From contig CAJUSL010000059.1 in the NCBI GenBank assembly GCA_910589135.1, positions 1-9,868 of the forward strand: a stretch of 9,868 bases of DNA, given 5' to 3'. A program made the translations under genes and the position numbers. Position 1 is the stretch's first letter. The number at the start of each line of letters is the position of its first letter. This DNA is from an uncultured Eggerthellaceae bacterium. Lineage in GTDB: Bacteria > Actinomycetota > Coriobacteriia > Coriobacteriales > Eggerthellaceae. Below the pieces are notes generated by a model. The model was not told the origin of the DNA, ran no database searches, and worked only from the letters and a program-made list of their open reading frames with translations. This document shows, one piece after another, positions 6,455-9,868 of the stretch.

Positions 6455-7759
6455 ATGTCAGACAGCAGAAGGCAGAGCGCGGCCAGGATGAAGCGCGCGG
6501 CGATGTCCGGGCGCGAATACCTGCGCAACAGGCGGATCGCGTTCTGGATGGTCGTGTTCCTCGTCGTCGTGGCGGCATTCGTCGCAGGCTTCCTCATGCG
6601 GGCCAACATCCCGCTCATGTCGTCGCTCGGCATCGTCACCGAGGAGGCCCCTGCGGCCAATGCCGCGACGCCGAACTCGACGAAGCCCAAGACCACCTAC
6701 GAGTCGCTTTCCATGCGCATATCCGAGGTCGAGGACATGCTTGCGTCGTACAGCTTCGACGACGTGCACCTCGACGACGCCACCGAGTCGATGCTGACCG
6801 AGCTGATGGCGTCGACGGAGGACCCGTACGCCGCCTATTACAACGCCGAGCGCTACGAGGAGCACATGCTCGAAAACGCCGACAAGAGCATCTCGGGCGT
6901 CGGCGTGCTGTTCGGCGACTACAACGGGCGCGCCTATGCGATCGACGTCCTGGAAGGTTCGGAGGCCCAGGCCGAAGGCGTGCAGCAGGGCGATTTCGTC
7001 GTCGCCATAGACGGCGACTCCAGCCACGCGTGGTCGGCCACCGAGGTCATCGGCGCCCTGGCCCGCGAGGACGGCGAGAGCGTCGTCATCACCTGGATGC
7101 ATCCCATCAGCCTGGACGCCATGACCGGCGAGGACTTCATCACCACGCTGACGTGTCGCAGCTACGACGTGCAGAACGTCACCTACGAGATGGTCGACGG
7201 CGTGGGCTACGTCAAGCTGCGCCAGGTGACGGGCGACGCGTGCGAGCTGGTGAAGCGCGCGGTGGAGGACCTCTCCGCCCAGGGCGCGCTCGCCTACGTG
7301 CTCGACATCACCGACAACCCGGGCGGCTACCTCACGCAATCGCTCGACACCGCGAGCCTGTTCGTGCAAAGCGGCGTGCTCGTCGGCATCGAAACGCTGG
7401 ACGGGGTCAGCACGCGCGCGGCCTCGGGCGCCACGATAACGCTGGCGCCGCTCGTCGTCATGGTGAACGGCTACACGTCGGGCGTCGCCGAGGTGCTGGC
7501 CGCCGCGCTTCAGGACAACAACCGCGCCACCACCGTCGGGCAGACGACCACGGGCAAGGGCTCGGTGCAGGTGATCCGCGAGCTTTCCTTCGGCGGGGCC
7601 ATCCGCTACACCGCGGCGTACTACCTGACGCCGCTGGGCCACGAGATCAACGGCGTGGGCGTCGTCCCCGACGTCGAGGTCGCCAACCGCGAGGGCGCCG
7701 AGGAGAACTTCCAGCTGCAGGTGGCGCTCGACACCGCGCGCTCCCTCATAGGCGGCTAG
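6455..7759 (+). CDS. Membrane-anchored PDZ/S41 C-terminal-processing-peptidase homologue, altered catalytic serine
   Basis: Resembles CtpA/CtpB-type carboxyl-terminal processing proteases, which act on the outer face of the membrane using a Ser-Lys(-Gln) site. The 434 aa have a basic N-terminus and one TM segment (about 29-48), a linker, the DPYAAYY motif (123-129, cf. DPYSxYL), a PDZ domain (about 145-215, ISGVGVLFGDYNGR ... GVQQGDFVVAIDG), and the S41 core with LDITDNPGGYL (283-293). The general-base block TTGKGSVQ carries K368 and Q372, and D354 is also conserved. In the nucleophile block the family pattern T-A-S-A-A-E reads T-S-G-V-A-E (341-346): an ungapped count from E346, D354 and K368 puts Gly343 where the Ser belongs, with Ser342 next to it. 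Start ATG 6455 has GAAGG 6 nt upstream; stop TAG. It lies downstream of ftsEX, as ctpB does in Bacillus. The fold assignment is secure; catalytic activity is uncertain. Confidence 0.9.
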   Translation: MSDSRRQSAARMKRAAMSGREYLRNRRIAFWMVVFLVVVAAFVAGFLMRANIPLMSSLGIVTEEAPAANAATPNSTKPKTTYESLSMRISEVEDMLASYSFDDVHLDDATESMLTELMASTEDPYAAYYNAERYEEHMLENADKSISGVGVLFGDYNGRAYAIDVLEGSEAQAEGVQQGDFVVAIDGDSSHAWSATEVIGALAREDGESVVITWMHPISLDAMTGEDFITTLTCRSYDVQNVTYEMVDGVGYVKLRQVTGDACELVKRAVEDLSAQGALAYVLDITDNPGGYLTQSLDTASLFVQSGVLVGIETLDGVSTRAASGATITLAPLVVMVNGYTSGVAEVLAAALQDNNRATTVGQTTTGKGSVQVIRELSFGGAIRYTAAYYLTPLGHEINGVGVVPDVEVANREGAEENFQLQVALDTARSLIGG

Positions 7760-7766
7760 GGAACCC

Positions 7767-9794
7767 ATGGCGCAGGGAAGGCGCAAGTCGAAGAAGCACT
7801 CCACGCGCGGAAAGCCCCGCTCGTTTCCGCGCGGCACCTTCGAGGCCAACGGCCGCGGCTTCGGGTTCGTGAAGACGTCGGCCGGCGAGTTCTTCGTCCC
7901 CGAGTCGAAGACGCGCGACGCGATGGACGGCGACGTCGTGGAGGTGGCGCCCCTGCACGTCAGCGACCGCAAGAAGGCGCCCGGCTCCAAGGCGTCGACC
8001 CCTGGCAAACGCGGCATGGGGCCGCGTCCTCGGGGCGGCAAGCGCGAAGAGGCGCGCGTCGTGCGTGTGGTCGAGCGCGCCCGCAGCGAGCTGATCGGCC
8101 GCTACGAGGTGGCCGAGCCGTTCGGCATCGTGGTGCCGGACGACCCGCGCGTGAAGCACGACGTGTTCACGCTGCGCGAGAAGTCTCCCGACGTCCCGGA
8201 CGGGGCGCTCGTGCGGGTTCGCATCCTGGAGTACCCCACGCGCAAGAGCGCGGCGACCGGCGAGGTCGTCGAAGTGTTCGACGAGGCGTCCGGAAACGAC
8301 ATCGCCATCGAGCGCATCATCGCGCGCTACAACCTCGACACGCACTTCTCCGACGCCGCCCTGTCCGAGGCCGACTCCGCCGTCCTCGACGTCAGGGGGG
8401 CGCTGGAGGCGGGCTACCGCGACATCAGGGACCGCTTCGCGTTCACCATCGACCCGACCGACGCGAAGGACTTCGACGACGCGCTGTCCATCGAGCAGAC
8501 CGGCCCGGACGAGTGGCGGCTTGGCGTGCACATCGCCGACGTGTCGGCCTATGTCGGGTGGGCGTCTCCGATCGACATGGACGCGCGCCGCCGCGCGACC
8601 AGCACGTACCTTGCCGACCGGGTGATTCCCATGCTTCCGCCGAGGCTGTCCGAGAACCTGTGCTCGCTTCGCCCGGGCGAAGAGCGCCTGTGCATGACGG
8701 CCGACCTCGTGGTCGACGCGCGTGCGAACCTGCTCGACTGCGACTTCTATCCCGCCGTGATGCGCTCGGATGCGCGGCTCACCTACGACCAGGCGCAGAT
8801 GATGCTCGACGACGCCGATTCGGCCTCTTCGGTCGACCCGCTCGCCTCGAGGCTTGCGCGGCTTTCCGCCCTTGCGAAGGAGCGCCAGCGCAACCGCGAG
8901 GCGGGCGGCGGCATCGAGTTCCGCACCAAGGAAGCCAAGGTGATGCTGGGGGCGGACGGCAAGCCGACGGGCATCCTCGTGCGCGAGAAGACCGACGCCA
9001 CCGGGCTCGTCGAGGAGGCGATGATCTTCGCCAACGAGGCCGTCGCCGCCTTCCTGGAAGAGCGCGAGGCCCCGTGCGCGTACCGCGACCACGAGCCGCC
9101 GTCCGCAGACGCGCTTGCCGCGCTGATTCCCACGCTGCAGGAATTCAAGTGGTTCACCACCGAGATGGCCGACTCCCTGCCTTCCGGCAACCCGCACGTC
9201 ATCCAGCACGTGCTCGACGAATGCGCCGGCCGCGCCGAGGACGAGATGGTGACGATGCTGCTTCTGCGCGCGATGATGCGCGCCGTCTACGCGCCGTCCA
9301 ACGAGGGGCACTACGGCCTCGGCCTGCGTGCGTACTGCCATTTCACGAGCCCCATCCGCCGCTATCCCGACCTCGTCGTGCACCGCATGCTGAAATGGGT
9401 CCTCGGCTTCGGGCAGCCCGACATGGCGGGCCAGCGCAAGGCGCTGAAGTGGCTCTGCGAGCATTCCTCCGAGATGGAGCGCAACGCCGAGGCTGCGTCG
9501 TACGATTCGCAGAAGGCCAAGATGGTCGAGTACATGGCGCCCCATCTGGGGGAGGAGTTCGACGCGATCGTGTCGGGCGTCGTCTCGTACGGGCTCTACG
9601 TCAGGCTGGAGAACTGCGTGGAGGGGCTGGTGCCGGTGCGTTCGCTCGGCGACGAGTACTTCGCGTACAACGAGGCGCGCCATTCGCTGCGCGGCGTGGA
9701 GTCGAACGACGTCTACCGGCTCGGGCAGAAGGTGCATGTGAAGCTGGTAGAGGCCAACACCGACCTGTCCCAGCTGGACTTCCATCTGGCGTAG
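7767..9794 (+). CDS. rnr: Ribonuclease R (RNB-family 3'-5' exoribonuclease)
   Basis: Processive hydrolytic 3'-5' exonuclease that degrades structured RNA, acting in rRNA quality control and in removal of defective mRNA with SmpB-tmRNA. The 675 aa show a Lys/Arg-rich N-terminus (MAQGRRKSKKHSTRGK), a cold-shock RNA-binding domain (about 20-62, GTFEANGRGFGFV), a basic Gly/Pro/Arg linker (65-95) and a second cold-shock-like domain (about 110-172). The RNB catalytic domain begins near 225 with DPTDAKDFDDAL (229-240; acidic metal ligands D229, D235, D237, D238) and runs to HYGLGLRAYCHFTSPIRRYPDLVVHR (515-540). A C-terminal S1 domain follows (about 596-673, FDAIVSGVVSYGLYVRL). It ends right after S1, without the long basic tail of the E. 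coli enzyme. The start ATG 7767 is 7 nt after the preceding stop, with AGGGAA (7758-7763) as RBS overlapping that stop, so co-transcription is likely. Stop TAG. smpB often follows rnr but is not in the window. Confidence 0.97.
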   Translation: MAQGRRKSKKHSTRGKPRSFPRGTFEANGRGFGFVKTSAGEFFVPESKTRDAMDGDVVEVAPLHVSDRKKAPGSKASTPGKRGMGPRPRGGKREEARVVRVVERARSELIGRYEVAEPFGIVVPDDPRVKHDVFTLREKSPDVPDGALVRVRILEYPTRKSAATGEVVEVFDEASGNDIAIERIIARYNLDTHFSDAALSEADSAVLDVRGALEAGYRDIRDRFAFTIDPTDAKDFDDALSIEQTGPDEWRLGVHIADVSAYVGWASPIDMDARRRATSTYLADRVIPMLPPRLSENLCSLRPGEERLCMTADLVVDARANLLDCDFYPAVMRSDARLTYDQAQMMLDDADSASSVDPLASRLARLSALAKERQRNREAGGGIEFRTKEAKVMLGADGKPTGILVREKTDATGLVEEAMIFANEAVAAFLEEREAPCAYRDHEPPSADALAALIPTLQEFKWFTTEMADSLPSGNPHVIQHVLDECAGRAEDEMVTMLLLRAMMRAVYAPSNEGHYGLGLRAYCHFTSPIRRYPDLVVHRMLKWVLGFGQPDMAGQRKALKWLCEHSSEMERNAEAASYDSQKAKMVEYMAPHLGEEFDAIVSGVVSYGLYVRLENCVEGLVPVRSLGDEYFAYNEARHSLRGVESNDVYRLGQKVHVKLVEANTDLSQLDFHLA

Positions 9795-9839
9795 CGCTCT
9801 CCTCGGAAGCGCTCCGTGCTCAAGCAATGGCTCGCTCGG

Positions 9840-9864
9840 CGGAAACGTCCACCGGACGTTTCCG
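9840..9864 (+). repeat. Perfect 11-bp inverted repeat downstream of rnr (terminator or dispersed palindrome)
   Basis: Arms CGGAAACGTCC (9840-9850) and GGACGTTTCCG (9854-9864) with a 3-nt loop ACC. Two G-T wobble pairs could extend it to 9838-9866. Only TTCG follows before the window ends, so a T-tract cannot be judged. The 45 nt between the rnr stop and this palindrome hold no gene, only two copies of AGCGCT (9793-9798 and 9808-9813). It could be the transcription terminator of the ftsEX-S41-rnr group, or a copy of a dispersed intergenic palindrome; the window cannot tell these apart. Confidence 0.6.
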
Positions 9865-9868
9865 TTCG

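Noticed and set aside
7746..9827. A very long open frame on the minus strand opposite rnr (about 690 codons), and similar ones opposite the S41 gene (6458-8041), ftsX (5447-6424) and transketolase (2924-4375)
   Set aside because: These are expected in GC-rich DNA because stop codons are rare in the frame complementary to GC-rich third positions. The products are His/Arg/Val/Asp/Gly-rich with no recognisable motif, and the opposite strand has clear conserved domains.
9827..9868. ATG 9827 open to the window end (begins MARSAETSTG), considered as the smpB start
   Set aside because: It has no RBS, does not resemble an SmpB N-terminus, and most of it lies in the perfect inverted repeat.

Overview
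The window is GC-rich (about two-thirds G+C by eye), densely packed, and coded entirely on the + strand. It holds eight protein genes: the 3' part of secA, prfB, a transketolase split into two genes, ftsE, ftsX, an S41-family protease homologue and rnr. The sequence suggests a high-GC Gram-positive, most plausibly a Coriobacteriia/Eggerthellaceae-type actinobacterium. The basis is the GC content, the split transketolase, the SEC-C-tailed SecA, and a secA-prfB...ftsE-ftsX-ctp order that shares blocks with both Bacillus (prfB/ftsE/ftsX/ctpB) and Mycobacterium (prfB...ftsE-ftsX-smpB). The taxonomic call is inference; no rRNA or other marker is present.

Layout. 2-1516: SecA C-terminal half (translocation motor). 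1506-2591: peptide chain release factor 2, overlapping secA by 11 nt. 2592-2678: short spacer with a possible promoter. 2679-3539 and 3536-4519: transketolase N- and C-terminal subunits, overlapping by 4 nt (GTGA). 4520-4569: AT-rich spacer, the best promoter candidate. 4570-5490 and 5483-6397: FtsE and FtsX, overlapping by 8 nt. 6398-6454: spacer with a perfect 9-bp hairpin. 6455-7759: membrane-anchored PDZ/S41 protein. 7767-9794: RNase R. 9795-9868: non-coding tail with a perfect 11-bp inverted repeat at the window edge. No tRNA, rRNA, mobile element or CRISPR array was seen, and no gap exceeds 90 nt.

How the genes work together. secA and prfB are coupled housekeeping genes (export, translation termination). 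The tkt pair supplies one enzyme of the pentose phosphate pathway. FtsEX plus the S41 protein form a cell-envelope module: FtsE/FtsX is an ABC-type transmembrane signalling machine that controls peptidoglycan hydrolysis, and an S41 protease is the conserved neighbour in Bacillus. rnr begins 7 nt after the S41 gene; its usual partner smpB (trans-translation) probably lies just beyond the window.

The region is mostly ordinary core genome, but several details deserve attention. RF2 carries Ser-Pro-Thr where the stop-codon-reading tripeptide should be Ser-Pro-Phe, and six of the eight genes end in TAG, the codon RF2 normally cannot read. The prfB frameshift site is gone although its geometry is still traceable. 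The S41 protein has Gly where the nucleophilic Ser should be. FtsE carries a Gln/Ala/Gly-rich N-terminal extension of about 75 residues.
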